Shown here: piece by piece, positions 44,196 through 56,900 of the stretch | How the letters are laid out: each line of letters begins with the position of its first letter | Position numbering within the stretch: the first letter of the stretch is position 1 | NCBI GenBank assembly: GCA_037178975.1 | Contig: JASJZH010000003.1 | Coordinates: 3,224,001-3,288,000 of the forward strand | DNA from: Oscheius tipulae | Taxonomy: Eukaryota; Nematoda; Chromadorea; Rhabditida; Rhabditidae | Reading direction: 5' to 3' | DNA: 64,000 bases | The notes under the pieces: generated by a model | What the model was told of the DNA's origin: nothing | The model's input: only the letters and a program-made list of their open reading frames with translations | Databases searched by the model: none | Program-made: the position numbers and the translations under genes

Positions 44196-45955
44196 TCACA
44201 AGGACTGGTCACTCGGATAATGTACAAAAACTCGTCTTAAAAGCGCCCTGTTTTCACTTCCCAAAACCCGAAGCGGCTCTTCGTCTCGATGGCCTCTCGA
44301 TGCTACCCGGTCCATCGAAGCACTCCCTACAAAATGACAGTCGTTGAATCAATTATAAACAAACCCTGGGGTAGACATGGTCATACTCCTGCTGCCAGGA
44401 TAGGTGATAGAAACGGATGAGCTGACTACTCCTTTTGAGGGAAAAGACTTGACCGGACTGGTCGGAGACAGTACTGGAGATCCCTGAGACGCTCGTCTCC
44501 GTTGTTGAGCTGTCGCCATGGCATCTCTCAGCCGATAGTTCCGGAGCTAAGCCCTTGGAATGTACAAAAGACGACACAATACCTGTGCTGATAGATGCGC
44601 CACGGTCTGATTCCTGTCGTTTAATTCACTTGACAGTTGTCTGATGCGGTCAGCCTGGACATCGTTCTGCTCCTTCAGACGATCAATGGTCAACTTGACC
44701 TTTGTCTCTACATTAGTCGCTTGGTCATTCTTTAGTTTCAACTGCTGAAAACGGTTCTGTTGCTGAATCAAACGCGAAACCAAACCTCTTCGAGTTGCTT
44801 GATAGCCTCTTCATAGAGCGTGATCTTGGCCTTGAGCTCCTTCAACTCTTCGATATCTTGAACAATCAGCACTGGTTTCTTGGCATCTGACCCCCAATGT
44901 TCTCATGTATCTTCTCAAAAACTGACCTTTGCAGAGTCCCTGAAACCGCTCAACCTCCTTGTGCAGGAACTTCAACATGGATTCGTTACTATCTTGAAGA
45001 TAGCGAATCTGTTCCTTCTCGTGGGCTATCCAGCGCTGATCACTTTCTCTCCGATCCTCGATCAGACGTCGTCTCAATTCTTCTTCGAACTGAAATACAC
45101 ACTAGAAGAAGAGATTAGAAAGAAGAAAACATGGTGAGCGTGGTTGGATCATGGTGTAAAAAGTGAGCTGACAACAGGTGGCAGAGAGAAAAGAGCGAGA
45201 TTTGTGGTGTACTTTGGGAAGATCAGAGAATAAAAAGAAATGTTGTCTGTTTGTCATAGCAAGCATTCTACAGATAATATATGATCTGGCCGTGACATCA
45301 GAGCTATTTTTTAGAACCTATCCTAGAACAGGTCACCAAATAGGCACAAGACTGCTTCCCAGGAGTCATTTGCTCTACTGAGACCAAGAGCTCGAACTAC
45401 AGATTTCTTTAAAACAAAATTCCTTGTTTTCCTCACACAACCCCGAGCAACTGACTCTTTCCCTGCGCGTGTCTTATGTCATTCTCTGCTGCTGACCAGC
45501 TTGAGTTCTTTCAAAAGCGCGTGGTCTGTTCAGCGTGACCAGAAGTCACCTTTCTGGCTATTTTTGAGTTGGTAAAAATGTCCACGTCTTCCAGATCTTC
45601 AGACAGACTTCTTTCCTCGTGAATCCTCTCCAGCTGCTCTCCTATCTCCGGAGTCAAATTCTCTTCGGAAGTGCATTCGGACAAGTCCAGATCGCAATCG
45701 GGTGTCTTTCGAAGAGAGTTTCCTGCAGAAGTATAGTAGATATAGAATATATAACAAACCGAAAAGAAAAGTTCCCTTGCTAAGAGTCTCATCTTCGATC
45801 GTCTCATCCTCACTCATTTCTTTACTGTGTTCCCTGCTCGAAATGGTTGGCTGCTCTTCATGGACATTGAGAGCGAGATGTACTGAATCAGTCATTGGAC
45901 AAAAGACGAAAAGAGACCTACGTGGCTGATGCTTGATAGCTAGTCCGGCTGACAT
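44196..45955 (-). CDS. CCDC92-like coiled-coil protein
   Basis: Human CCDC92 interacts with centriole/cilium proteins. The conserved block here is YLQDSNESMLKFLHKEVERF, aligned with human FLQREHASTLKGLHAEIRRL. The second coil RIRQLSSELNDRNQTVAHLS aligns with KLTLLSSELEQRASTIAYLT, and SQGSPVLSP with SPSGSPVLAS. An acidic N-terminal extension (SKEMSEDETIEDETLSKG) precedes the coil and a Ser/Pro-rich, basic tail follows. A long intron (about 45096-45542) splits the acidic N-terminal exons from the coil; the rest are about 40 nt. The start is the ATG at 45955. The last exon ends PSDQSL at 44196. Confidence 0.72.
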
Positions 45956-47752
45956 CTCGACCAAATGGCGACGGTACAGCTAAAACCTCGGTCAATTAAA
46001 GAGGGAATGATTTAATTCGAGGATTGCCGGGAGAGAAAGAAAGAGAGAGAGGTAGAGACAACAGACTGAACTTATAACTGAAAGGATATGTCGGCCTCGA
46101 CTCTAGAGACATCTGTCCCAGTATAAAAAAAGGAAGCAGTTGTAGTTGGAACAGAGTCTGCTTTTTGAACTGAAACCGGCAAGCCGCGTGTTTCTTGTTG
46201 TATTGGTAACGAGTTCAGAGTGAGAGTAATCAATGGAAAAGGTCTCTGTGAGTGTTCAAAAAGGAAGTCAAACAGAACCCGCCGTCATCATAACCCAATC
46301 GAAATTTATGAGAGAGAAAAAGGGAACTTGTCAGTTTCGGCGAAGCAATAGACCTTTATTTATGGCCAACCTGGTGGCTGGGAACAAGCATCGGAATTCC
46401 CATAAGGCGGAAAGGAATTCTGCTTTGCAAAAGAGACGAATCGATTGAAGGAAGGCTTATGTGTGTGGCATGTCCAAATGCGGGAGAGTGAAGAGCGGGA
46501 AGAGAGTAAGAACAGCTGACCAAAGTTGCGTCACGGATACGAATTTACAAAGTGACGGGGAAGAAAACAGGTTCTGTTTGTCTGCACGACTCATTCCAGC
46601 TGTCTCGTAACCATAGCTCCCAAAACTTGACCGCTCTTCAAAACGAAAACAGCCTCGTGATTGAATTTTAAGCGAACGGAAGAATGTAATTTGAGAGTGG
46701 GCAAAGAGAACTTTTATAGCCGACAAACCAGTTCTCGGGAGTAAAAGGAATAGAGAGAGAGGATGGCTTTTTATCTATAATTGATGCGAGGAGGGCGCCA
46801 TGGGGGATCATCGGAGGGCGAGAGTCACAAATGAGAGGACGATTAGAAGCGCAAGATAAAGGAGAGAGGGAGAGGGAACTGCGCAATGGAGTGTCCGGTT
46901 GCAGGTGGGAAAGAAACTGCTCGCGTTTTGAATAGGCGAGAGGGATTGGGACAGTTGGTTTGCTCAAGAGAAGGTGTCTTGTAGAAGGAACTGAACCAGA
47001 CATAAACTAGAACATTTTCGTAGATTTGTGATTCTAGTCTTTTGAAGTTATGTTTCTTTGATCAACACTCTTGAGTTTATGCAAGTGATTCATACTTCAG
47101 AATTTTACGCGGCGGGATGAATAGTAGGGAACTGTTTGACAAATGATCGTAGGTTTTAGCAATTTCAGTTGTCTACTGTCATTGACTACCAGTCGTCTCC
47201 GATGGCTTCGCCGTCCTTTTGCCTTCAGTTTTCATTGGCAGCTAACGCCGCTTCGTAGAAACAAAAAACTCACAGTGGCTTCCTTGGGGCAAAAGCCAAG
47301 TTCTAGAGCACACCCAAAGTTCACTTTCCACCCAATTTGAGCAATAACTATTACTGTACAATAAAACTTCTGGACAACATATTTGACTCGATTCTGTTTC
47401 GTGTACTCGGACAAACAAATAAACAAACAAAAAACAAAACAGCCTAAAAAAGCCTAAGCAGAGTCCGCCACAGAAATCATTGCGTTTAGATAGTAGAGAT
47501 ATCAGTGAACAAGAGCCATATTTACCATGCGGTTTCATGCCAAGAGAACTCTAAGTGAGTATCTGTAAGACGGTTTGAAGATTGAAGGTACTCTGTTACT
47601 CACAATGTGAAGTCCTTTCCTGAAACTCATACTGTGAGAGTCAAGAGGGCTCAGAGAATTCCTCAACAGAAGACAGAAATATCAATTGATTTCCGAAAAG
47701 CATGAAACCTATTCTTTTTCACTAAACTTTCGTTCTTTGGTCTGCCTCATCT
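45956..47752. other. Long intergenic region
   Basis: About 1.8 kb without a supported gene. The first 100 bp are GA-rich. A TATA-like tataaaaa lies near 46123 on +, followed at 46233 by a 71-codon ATG frame without features. On the minus strand CTATAAAAG lies near 46712. Purine-rich stretches at 46480-46980 leave a 111-codon antisense frame open by composition. Dispersed repeat B copy 1 is at 47395-47512. Confidence 0.4.
47395..47512. repeat. Dispersed repeat B, copy 1
   Basis: Diverged similarity to 53360-53458. Shared blocks in order are TGTTTCGTG, CTCG(G/A)ACAAACAA(A/G)TAAAC, AGAGT(C/T)CGCCA and TTTAGATAGTAGAGAT. The middle is less conserved and longer here because of an A-rich run. Unknown element or duplicated non-coding sequence. 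Confidence 0.5.
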
Positions 47753-48359
47753 TCAAGGCCAAGTGGTCCTCACGAAGGCTGAAACAAGCTGAAACCGGGA
47801 AGGGTCGTCTTCAATTTCTTCCCCACTTTGTATGATCAGATTCCTTCCACATATAGGCAAAGGTGACAGACAGCCTTTGTCAGAGTTCAGTAGTTTACAG
47901 CTCAAACAACATCCGAGGACAGCCACAGTTTTTCCAGTCTGAATCAGTGAGAGTCTACCGATAAGAGAAACACCTTTTTTTCAAAGTCGAGCTCATAAAT
48001 ATTGGTAAAATGAGCGTGAGAGTAGTCGCTTAACCCATATCTGTCTCTCCGTTCCCGAAGAATGTGGGTTAGGCGGCGGCCTTGTCACTGATACTCCCCG
48101 AACGATGTCCAACTTGACAGTCCTAACCTACTGTTTTTCTTCGCACAAGTTCACTTTCGTCTCTTTGGTAAAAAGCTGTTTTGCACCACCTTCACTCACT
48201 GAATCGGGCTCGTTAGATTGATATTTTGGTCGAGGTATCTGTTTATCCAGAAGTTATCCCTAAAATAATAGTCTGATCGGTAAGACCTCTAAGAGAAACT
48301 TACCGTCTCCCTGACATCATTCTCTTCCTCCCAAGAAACATCTTTTCTTGTACTCTCAT
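47753..48359 (-). CDS. Candidate multi-exon gene of unknown function
   Basis: The last two exons are convincing in frame. One reads YGLSDYSHAHFTNIYELDFE and, after a 35-nt GT-AG intron, continues GKTVAVLGCCLSCKLLNSDK to the stop after VRTTWP. Upstream, a good gtaagt donor at about 48302 marks another exon. With the canonical acceptor ttattttag the frame gives MSGRRDNFWINRYLDQNINL; with a later acceptor a different, acidic frame (DVSWEEENDV) joins instead. The 5' end is therefore unresolved, and 48359 is only the first Met of the canonical reading. No family recognised. Confidence 0.4.
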
Positions 48360-49806
48360 TGTCTTCAACTCGTGAAATATTCACGCCTTCATAAGAGCCT
48401 AATGCTCCCTCGGAATGTTCTCGTTACAGCGAGTAATTTCTAATTTTCTCTCGACTTGTTATTAGAGATCCGTTGAAATGTCAACATTTGGTCTGATTGA
48501 AAGAAGGGCAGCAGAGTTCAGTCTCCATTCATACGGACCCACTGTATGTTTTTACACTCCTAATCCTATTCACTGTAGCAAAAGACCTTATCCTCCCAGA
48601 TTTCTTCTAAAATAGAAGAACAATCTTCTCTCGAAAAAACGAAAGTTCCATTCGGTTAGGTGCGAGTCTACGCAGTTTCCCGATGACTAAAGTACATTTG
48701 AAAATGGCTAGTCACTTTTGAAGTTTGGTCACAATCTCCTTCAATGTACGAAATCTTCCAAAGGAAGGCAGATAAGCTCTTGATATCACTCCTAGTTCTC
48801 GTACTTCCTCTCTTTTTAGCAACTATGAATGTTACCAATTTCTCAGAGATCTTCCCCTCAATCTGTTTACCCCAGCTTCAAAATTCCTGTCTAATCGAGG
48901 GTTATCCCGGACCTCACAACAGTAATTAGACTAATTAGAATTGTGATAGTCGAGTCTGTACACCAGTTCCCTCATCTCCCGTTATAATGAGGTTTCTTCT
49001 CCCGAGGACCGGCTCCCTCTGACCGAGATCTTCATGCCACGATGCCTCTCTTCGTATTTCCTCTTCGTCTCCCGTTTCACACATTTCCTACGTCATGCCT
49101 ACTCTGTCATGACTACCGTCTCAGAGATTGTAGGAGCTGCTTTGTGGCTGTCGCTCCACTCGCAATTCTCCTCAAGAAAAACCCTCGAGATTAGAAAGTA
49201 TGTTGTTGGCGATGCTGGTTTGACTCACAATTCCGTTTTCGTAGCCATATTCTAATACGTACCCGCTTCAAGAGTTGCTTTAACTCTTACATTCCGAGGC
49301 TTAGAGTACACTGCTTTGAAGACTCTCCAGTAGAGGACCAAGTTTTTGCAAAACACCTAATTGGTGCGAAGCAAACTTTGATGAAACAGTAACAGACTTG
49401 AGAGTAGATCTCCTACAGTACCTACTTCCAATGTACCCTAACAGTAAATAACATTTCACATTTTTCATGATCCCGTCGACCTTCCGACCTGCTACATTTT
49501 CTCGTCATCACCTCGTGCACCTGCACAGCTTTTCCCAATTTCCCCTCTTACCTCGCATTTCCTCTGTCCTCTCGAGAATCCCCACCCTACTCTGAGTTTA
49601 AGCTATGTGTGAACTGGTCGTTCACGATCTAGTTGCGTGTGTTCCCTCTCACATTCTTGAAAGTGGGAGTGACAGTGATTATCCATCTCTTCTTGGTCTT
49701 ACTCCCGCGTTATGCTCTTTGTTCCGAAAGACTTCCTGTAGCTTAGAGTTTGTAATCGCGTTACTCGCGTAATCTCTTCCTCCTTTTGAACAGTTCCAGT
49801 TTCAGA
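48360..49806. other. Long intergenic region before the EF-hand gene
   Basis: About 1.4 kb, pyrimidine-rich on the + strand from 48960 to 49700. Short ATG frames at 48744 (61 codons, hydrophobic) and 49034 (73 codons) have no family signal or confirmed splice partner. An agtttcag just before 49806 is a likely trans-splice acceptor for the EF-hand gene. Confidence 0.4.
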
Positions 49807-52362
49807 ATGTGGTGGTTGCTCTGCAGTCTCGTCTCCGTCTCAATAGCTCTTCCCCTACAAGGCTTTCCGTCCCATCATCTCAATATAGACAGTTCAGGTT
49901 TATCCTATTCTTATCGAGTTAACAATCAGAATACAGAGGCACCCTCTAGTTTCCTTCATCAGCCTCTGGTCATGGTTCCGGGCATCATTCCTCCCCAGAT
50001 GATGGTCGAGTCATTGGAGACCACGACTAAGGAACATTCCGGACGACCGTCTCTTGTTCCTCTTCCTCTTGCATCGGCTGTCGACAAGATGGTCGATCTA
50101 AACAGTGATGGTCAACTGAGTCTGTCAGAAGTACAGTATGCTGCCTTTGTACATCACGGGCTGTCAGCCAGTGTTGTCAAAAGTCTCTTCGATAAGGTCG
50201 ACTCCGATAGAGACGGCGTCTTGAGTTTCAAGGAGTTCAACGAGATAAAGCCTCTGGTTCTGGAGAAGGCTGAGAATGCGGCTGTCAGATATCTACAGGT
50301 AGGATGAGATTGCGACATGAATAATGCATTGACAGAGCGTGGACACGGATCACAACAAGATGCTCTCGCTCAAAGAAGCCCAGACGTATTTACTCAAAGA
50401 GTATGGAATTGGTTAGTAGCTGTTTATGACGAGATCGTAGACTCTATTAGGTCACAGAGATGTCGAAAGAATTTGGAGACTAGTCAATGAGGACACGACT
50501 TCCGATCTGACCCCAATGGAATTCTCAAAGTTGAGAAGACGAATCCGCGGAATGACCATCCGATTGGCCAGGCAGATTATGAAGGTACTGTCTGTCTAGA
50601 AAATTACAAAAGCTTATTGTAGACAGCCGATTCAAACGGAGACGGCCACATCTCTTTGGACGAGGCTCAAGCGATCGCCTTCGAACAGGAGGGAATACAA
50701 GCTGGTAATAAAGTACTCAAACTGAAAACAGTCGTTCAGGTGACGTGACGCAGATGATGGCTTCGGTCGATGACAATCAGGACGGAGAACTGAATGCTCC
50801 CGAGTTTGCTGACTTCGAGAGAATCGTCAGGGCGAGGTCGGTCGATACGAGCAAAAAAGCTTTGAAGGTGAGAGCATCTTGTAGGCCATAACCATTTCTA
50901 ATCAGGTCGTTGATGCTGACGGATCCGGAACTGTAACGATGGACGAGGCAAAGCGGATAGCCTTTGAGCACTACGGATTCGACGAGGAAGTTCTGGGTCC
51001 GTTCTTCGATCAGGCCGATGAGGATGAGAACGGACATCTGGACCCTGTCGAGTTTGCTGGCTTCCGAACTGTCATTCGTGCTCGAGCTGTCAAGAATGCC
51101 ATCGCTGTCATTTCAGAAGTAGACTTGGATGGAGACGGTCTAGTCAATTTTGAAGAGGCTGCGGAGAAGACAAAGGCCGAAGATGATATGGAGCCACATG
51201 AGACCAAGGTGCTCTTCAATATTGCTGACCAGGTTTGGTACATTGCTTTTCAATCCAACGATTTTTCAAGAACAAATCCGGTAAGCTGGATAAGGTCGAG
51301 TTTGCCGACTTCCTGCGTCTTGTTCGTCTCTCGGCCATTCGATTCGCAGCTGACCATTTCAAGGAATTCGACCGCGACGGAGATGGAGCCGTTACCGAGC
51401 CTGAACTGGCTCAACTGATCCAGTCAAAGTACAATGTTCCACCAGTCACGACTGCTGAGTTCTTCCGCGAGGTTGACGTGGACGATTCGAAAGATCTCAT
51501 CCCGGCTGAGATTGTGGATTTCCGGTGAGTCAGCCAGTGAACAGAGTCCATTACACTGAATAACATTTTCAGCCATGTCATTCGCAGATTCGTGAGCCGA
51601 AGTGGATCAACTGCTAGCAACTCGGCAGAAGTAAGAAAAACACCTCGATTCTACCATTGAAACTAACGAGTCTTCTCTGTAACATATGTTGTTCATACGT
51701 TGTCATATTAACGAAGTTTTTTTTTAACCAAGGTGGAAGGGTTCGTGTCCTTGACATCACGGTCACTTTACTTTAGTCATCAGGGGATGGCGAAGGCTTC
51801 TCCGAGGAGCAGACACACGTCAGCACAGAGCACAGAGCACCGTCAGCACCACAAGTATCTTCTGTTTTGTTAGAGCCTCTAAGTGAACAACAGGTTCCAA
51901 ACTCGATAGAGGAAAAGACGACCAGGAGGAAGGTTGCCTTCCACAGAAAACCCACGACCACTATTCCCGCAACAACAACGACTAGTACCACGACGACTAC
52001 TACTACGCAGCAGCTAACCACAGCCACAAGAACAGTAGAAGGTATGTTTGTCAGATCGGAATTCGAATAATAATAGAACAAGAGCCAACGACCAAGAAGA
52101 GAGCAATCTGGAGACATTGGAACAAGGCCACGACCACGGAGCAGACACCCACCACAACTGTCGATGAGATTGTTTTGGAGGAACGAAAACGGATAATCGA
52201 GAAGCAGAAGAAGGAGCTGAACATTCCAGAAGATGCCGAGGTGGAGTACTTGGACGGAGGTGAGTAGAAGATCGTATGTCTCGTAAGAAGGTATCAGATG
52301 CCACGACAAAATCACCCGAAGAGTATGAAGTCGTGGAGTATGAAGAAGGAGGACGGAGGTGA
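49807..52362 (+). CDS. Secreted protein with about twelve EF-hand motifs
   Basis: Signal peptide MWWLLCSLVSVSIALPLQG, then a tandem array of EF-hand loops. In order: DLNSDGQLSLSE, DSDRDGVLSFKE, DTDHNKMLSLKE, NEDTTSDLTPME (degenerate), DSNGDGHISLDE, DDNQDGELNAPE, DADGSGTVTMDE, DEDENGHLDPVE, DLDGDGLVNFEE, DQNKSGKLDKVE, DRDGDGAVTEPE and DVDDSKDLIPAE (no Gly6). About ten are canonical by the 1-3-5-12 pattern. A Thr-rich, then basic/acidic tail ends YEEGGRR. No HDEL-type retention signal is seen, so it is not an ordinary reticulocalbin. About ten GT-AG introns; several fall inside EF-hand units, including within loops. A luminal or extracellular calcium-binding role is inferred. Confidence 0.82.
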
Positions 52363-52702
52363 TGACCTCGATTAATAACATTAATAAGATTATCCCTTTG
52401 AAGAGTCAATATTTTTGATAGGCTCGATCTGTTTGTCTAACGGTTTTATCGCCAGTTCATAGCGAATGAGTAATTGACCCAATAGACTGGCGAGAGGAAT
52501 ATGTGAGCCTTTGGAAATCACTGTGAGTGGGATGCCGACGGAGTAGATTGCCGTATAGATTTAAGAGAAATAATCTCATGACGGTATGACTCACTCCTTC
52601 TTGACTGATACTCATGGGAGTAAAGTTTGTCTACTTCTCGCCAACCCCGTGCCATCAAGCCCCCAATATAAACAGTTCGATCAAGATCCTCGCTGATTTC
52701 AA
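52363..52702. other. Intergenic region with TTR promoter
   Basis: No gene. A TATA element (aatataaac, TATAAA at 52667-52672) lies about 31 nt before the next ATG. Confidence 0.45.
52667..52672 (+). promoter_or_regulatory. TATA box of the TTR gene
   Basis: TATAAA sits 31 nt upstream of the start codon, so the leader would be only a few bases if initiation is at the usual distance. Confidence 0.45.
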
Positions 52703-53208
52703 ATGCTTCAACTTCTCGTCATTCTGCTAGTCATTCCTTTCTCCGAGACCCTCCTCGGTGTGATTGGAGGGGAACAGTCTGTGGCCGTCACTGGCAATCT
52801 TCTTTGTAACGGAAGACCTGCTGGAGGAGTCAAACTAAAGCTGTACGATGTCAATACCTGTGAGTTTTAAATGGTTTCTTTGTACTTTCTGTTCAGTCAC
52901 AATTGACAACTTTCTCGACGAACAGTACTCCAACGCGACTGGAGGATTCTTTCTCCGAGGGCACGAAAAGTCCATTTCGACCATCGATCCCAAACTGAAT
53001 GTCTACCACAAGTGCAACTACAATGGAGTATTTTCTTTTCTTTTCTGAACGAGAAAAAATCTTCCAGCTTTGTTACAAGAAATTGGCCATCAGGATCCCA
53101 CAGAGCTATGTCGGATCGGACTACTACGACAGCTACCCGTTCAACGTCGGCACCATCGAATTGGCTGGACGATATTCTGGCCAGTCTACTGACTGTATCA
53201 ATAAATGA
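52703..53208 (+). CDS. Transthyretin-related (TTR) secreted protein
   Basis: Nematode-specific transthyretin-like family, secreted proteins that bind hydrophobic ligands or bridge cell surfaces. The signal peptide MLQLLVILLVIPFSETLLG is followed by the family start SVAVTGNLLCNGRPAGGVKL, then KLYDVNT. After a first intron FTIDNFLDEQYSNATGGFFL follows, with HKCNYNG and LCYKKLAIRIPQSYV, and the protein ends QSTDCINK. Four cysteines of the family are present. About 143 residues, normal for TTRs. Two introns of about 38-40 nt. Confidence 0.93.
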
Positions 53209-53968
53209 TTTGTAGTCACTGTGCCAATAACCACAATCTGAAATCGCCGCCAACTAAATTTGTTTTACATTGTGTCTCTTTCCAAGGACAACTCGTTCTA
53301 TCTTGAACTTCATAGTTGACTTGCCACCTAATCACTTTGCGGTCAAAATTTTGTCGCTTGTGTTTCGTGGTCTCGAACAAACAAGTAAACATCCAAACAG
53401 AGTTCGCCATAGACGCCTTCGCACTTTAGATAGTAGAGATGCAAGGAATCAAGAGATCAGTTGTTTATTCAGCTCTTACCAGAGAGTGAGTACTCTAAAT
53501 GTGGTTGTTTTGGTAGCTCGAGATGACTATCAAGACGGATCGCACCACAGGTGGTCGATAAAGATGACGGGTGAGTTGAAAGGTACAGAACAAAAGAGAT
53601 AACAGAAAGGGAGATGACAGGTTGATAGAGGGACAGCTATAGCACAGTTGAACCTGTCGAAGAGTGTGCTCGTTATAGCTGAACAGACTTGCAATAAATA
53701 GTCTTTACGATTACGAGAGTTTGAATCGTCCTCGAAGTGCTTTTTTACGTCCATGCTTTTTAAAAGCAGTCCAGGTCCCAATTGGACTTTCCAGCGATAC
53801 TTTTCTATCTGCCTGTTGCTAAGTTTTCGGGAAGAGGGTTGAGCACGCCCTATAGATCTCGCCCCGTAATTACTCGTTCTCGTTGCTATTTATTTCAAAA
53901 CGCTCTTTATTACTCACTTTGGGCTTTCCTCTTTTGTGTAGTTTCAAAGATCTCAAAAAACATTCAGA
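53209..53968. other. Intergenic region between TTR and nucleotidyltransferase
   Basis: About 760 bp without a gene; carries dispersed repeat B copy 2 (53360-53458). The acceptor-like acattcag at 53968 is immediately before the next gene's ATG. Confidence 0.45.
53360..53458. repeat. Dispersed repeat B, copy 2
   Basis: Diverged copy of 47395-47512, same orientation. The most conserved piece is TTTAGATAGTAGAGAT, followed by similar AAG-rich sequence (see copy 1). Confidence 0.5.
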
Positions 53969-56900
53969 ATGTCAAATCCTAGTCAACAGTCACGACAGAA
54001 CAAGGAGAGATCGAATAATCCCGGTACACGTAGGGGTCCGAGGTAAAAAAAAATATAAAGTTTTCGTCAGATCGTCTCGATTTCAGAACATTTCTGAACA
54101 CTGCCTTGCAAGTCCAACCCAGTAGGAAGTACCAGAGGAATGGTCAAGGAGGAAGAAATGAACTGGCCGGAAGAGAGAATAACGGAGATCAGACCAATGG
54201 ACGGAGAGAGGATTGGTCACATACAGGCCAAAGACAAGAAAATGGAAAGTTTTCGAACCCGCGAAGGAACGGAACTGAGGAGACTTGGAGGATCAACGCA
54301 GAGGAGACCAATGAGAAACCGTCGAGAACTCAGAGACAGCGGAATGGTTTCGACGGAAGACCGAGATATCAAAACCAGGAGAGAGTGAACAACGGGAGAC
54401 AAGAACAGAATCGGCCGATAACCTGGCGTGGGAAAGAAAGAAAACTGGAAGTGAAAAAGGACGAGAAGGTTCCTCTAAGAATGACCAGGAAACAGAGAAA
54501 CAAGTGAGTTGTTTCTGTTACAGGGACTTCTCTTCAGAACTCCCAAGTTCATTTGCCCTGATCTGGTTGATATTGAACATGTGAAGACGGAAGACGAATG
54601 GAAGGCCCTCGACTCTCTAATCCATACCACCTATGGTGAATTTTCTTGTTGTAGTGAACTGACTAGTGGTTCAGAGAGTCACCGACTGACGGAAGAACGA
54701 GTGGCAAAGGCTAAACTATTGATCGACGAGCTTCAAAAGAAGATCCAGATGGAGATCCCCGGAGCAAGGCTGGAACCATTTGGCTCCCTAGTGAATGGCT
54801 GTGGAAGTGCCAGCTGTGACATTGACCTATGCTTCAGGTTCGAAGACAATGAAGCTCCAGCGGTCAGTCTATATTTCAGAATAAAGCTCTTCACTTCATT
54901 TCAGGATAAGGTCCCGATAGATGTTATCCGCAATTTGGGGAAAATTCTAAAACAGGCCTTCAAAAGAAATAGCCGAGTACAACACTGTCGTCCCATCCAA
55001 TGTCGTATCCCAATTTTGAAGATGAAGGTGGATGGGTTCGAAACCGAGTAAGTCTTTTTCTTGTCCATTTCAAGGCACTTCTCAGTATCTCCTACTACAA
55101 CGAGATGGCCCTGAAGAACACGGTACTGCTGAAGAGATACTGCGAATGGTCTCCGGACAGATTCCCTCAACTTATCCTCTGGATCAAAAAAGTATGTCGA
55201 GAGAGAATATTCGTTCAAATAACCCTTTCAGTGGGCCAAAGACTGTGACGTGAACACTTCAGCTTCGGGAACCCTCAGCTCCTATGCTCTCACTCTTATG
55301 CTCATCCACTTCCTTCAACAATGTTCTCCTCCCGTCCTCCCCCATTGGAACATGACTGACGAGGAGCTAGTCGAAGGATACGATTTCTCTTCAAACGAGG
55401 TCAATGTGAGTCATCTGCTGTTCCCAATTCTACATGCTCTTTTCAGCCAAACTGGTCAGAAAACTCACAATCTGTCGGGCAGCTGTTCGTCGGCTTCCTC
55501 GACTTCTACTCCCGCTATAACTTTTCAAAATTGATTTCGATTCTCCGAAAAGAGCTGCATGACCGAAAATCGAAAGCTTTCAACCCCGATAAGAACGGAA
55601 GTATTTACATCGAAGACCCCTATATCGACGACTTCAATCCCGGATACACGGTCAAGGACCACAGTAAGTCTTTTGACCAATGCTGTAAGGATTTTTTGCA
55701 GAATTCAAGAAGGTCCTGGCAGTGTTCCGCTGTTCACGAGAGGTCTTTGCTGGAAAGTTGGAGGATATTTCATGGAATGTGAGTGAACTTCCTTCTTCAT
55801 TACGCGACTGGTTCAGAAAGAGACACAGGAACGCTGTATGCGATTCCACGAGGAATCGGACGAGTACGAGATGGCCCAGATCAACGGACTGATTGTCATA
55901 GAGGACAGACAGGACGAGAAGCTGGAGAAGAAGGTGTGGAAATGTGATTAGTTGGTTAAAAACGTTGTTCAGAAACAGGAACTGTCGATTAAAATCTTGA
56001 AAGCGATGGTTGAATGCCGAGGAGAAGGAGCCATCACTCTCTTGAAGGAAGTATACAAGAGAGCCAACAAATCCGTTCTTCTTGAAGATTTGAACTTCTT
56101 TGGAGTGAAAACGTTCGAAGCCTTCGCGACTTATCCCTTCCTGGAAAAACACGTCGTAAGTCTGTTCTGATTTGAAATTCTAACTTGTCTACATACAGAA
56201 TATCTCCGACGGCTCGTACTTTAAAATAAAGGAGGAGACCATGGTAGTTCTCACCCCCTTTGTGGTAAGCCCATGCTCATTTAGTCAACTGTCTATTACA
56301 GGAAAGTCATACTGGGTTCAGAAGTCCGGACGAGACTCTTACCACAGGAGCACGTCGATTCATTAAAGTCCTCCAATCACATCATCGACACGGAGCCCCG
56401 CAGTATAAATTTGAGAAGTTGTATTTCAAAATCCACGGGGTGCAGTTCGATAAAGAGGAAAGAGAACGCTATTTCGGGACATCGGCGATTGACAAGGTTG
56501 TCAAGATGGTCGAGAAATACGGAGTGAGAAGAGATTATTTGGAAAACAGTTCAAATCTATTCAGATCACCAGCAAAGTAAAGGCCGGCATATTCTTGTTC
56601 TTCTTGGACGGCCTGATCAAAAGTGGAAAGAATGACCAAGAACTGGTACGTTCCCTACGGTGTCTAAAAGAAAAGACGTTTTAGACGAAACTCATCCGGA
56701 AACTGAAGACAACAGATTTGAACGAAACTTCTACAGAGGATAGAACAGGAAACCCAGAAAGTCCTGAAACTCTGAAGAGAGAACAGGATTTGGTAATTTA
56801 TCTCCGGATTCAACCTGATTGAAGAGTTTTTAGTTGCCAGAAGGAATCAGACGTTTCAAGCACGTTCTCCGCCAGTCAATGTTGCCAATGGACTCTCACA

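Noticed and set aside
46233-46448. 71-codon + frame following a TATA-like element
   Set aside because: It could be a small gene but has no recognisable feature, and its codon content is not distinct from the surrounding non-coding DNA.
46668-47003. 111-codon minus frame, Ser/Pro-rich
   Set aside because: The opposite strand is purine-rich, so several frames are open. No introns, promoter or family support were found.
47560-53500. Possible spliced-leader RNA genes at the TGAGTA donors after the B repeats
   Set aside because: No 22-nt SL1-like sequence (CAAGTTTGAG) precedes the donors and no Sm site is evident.
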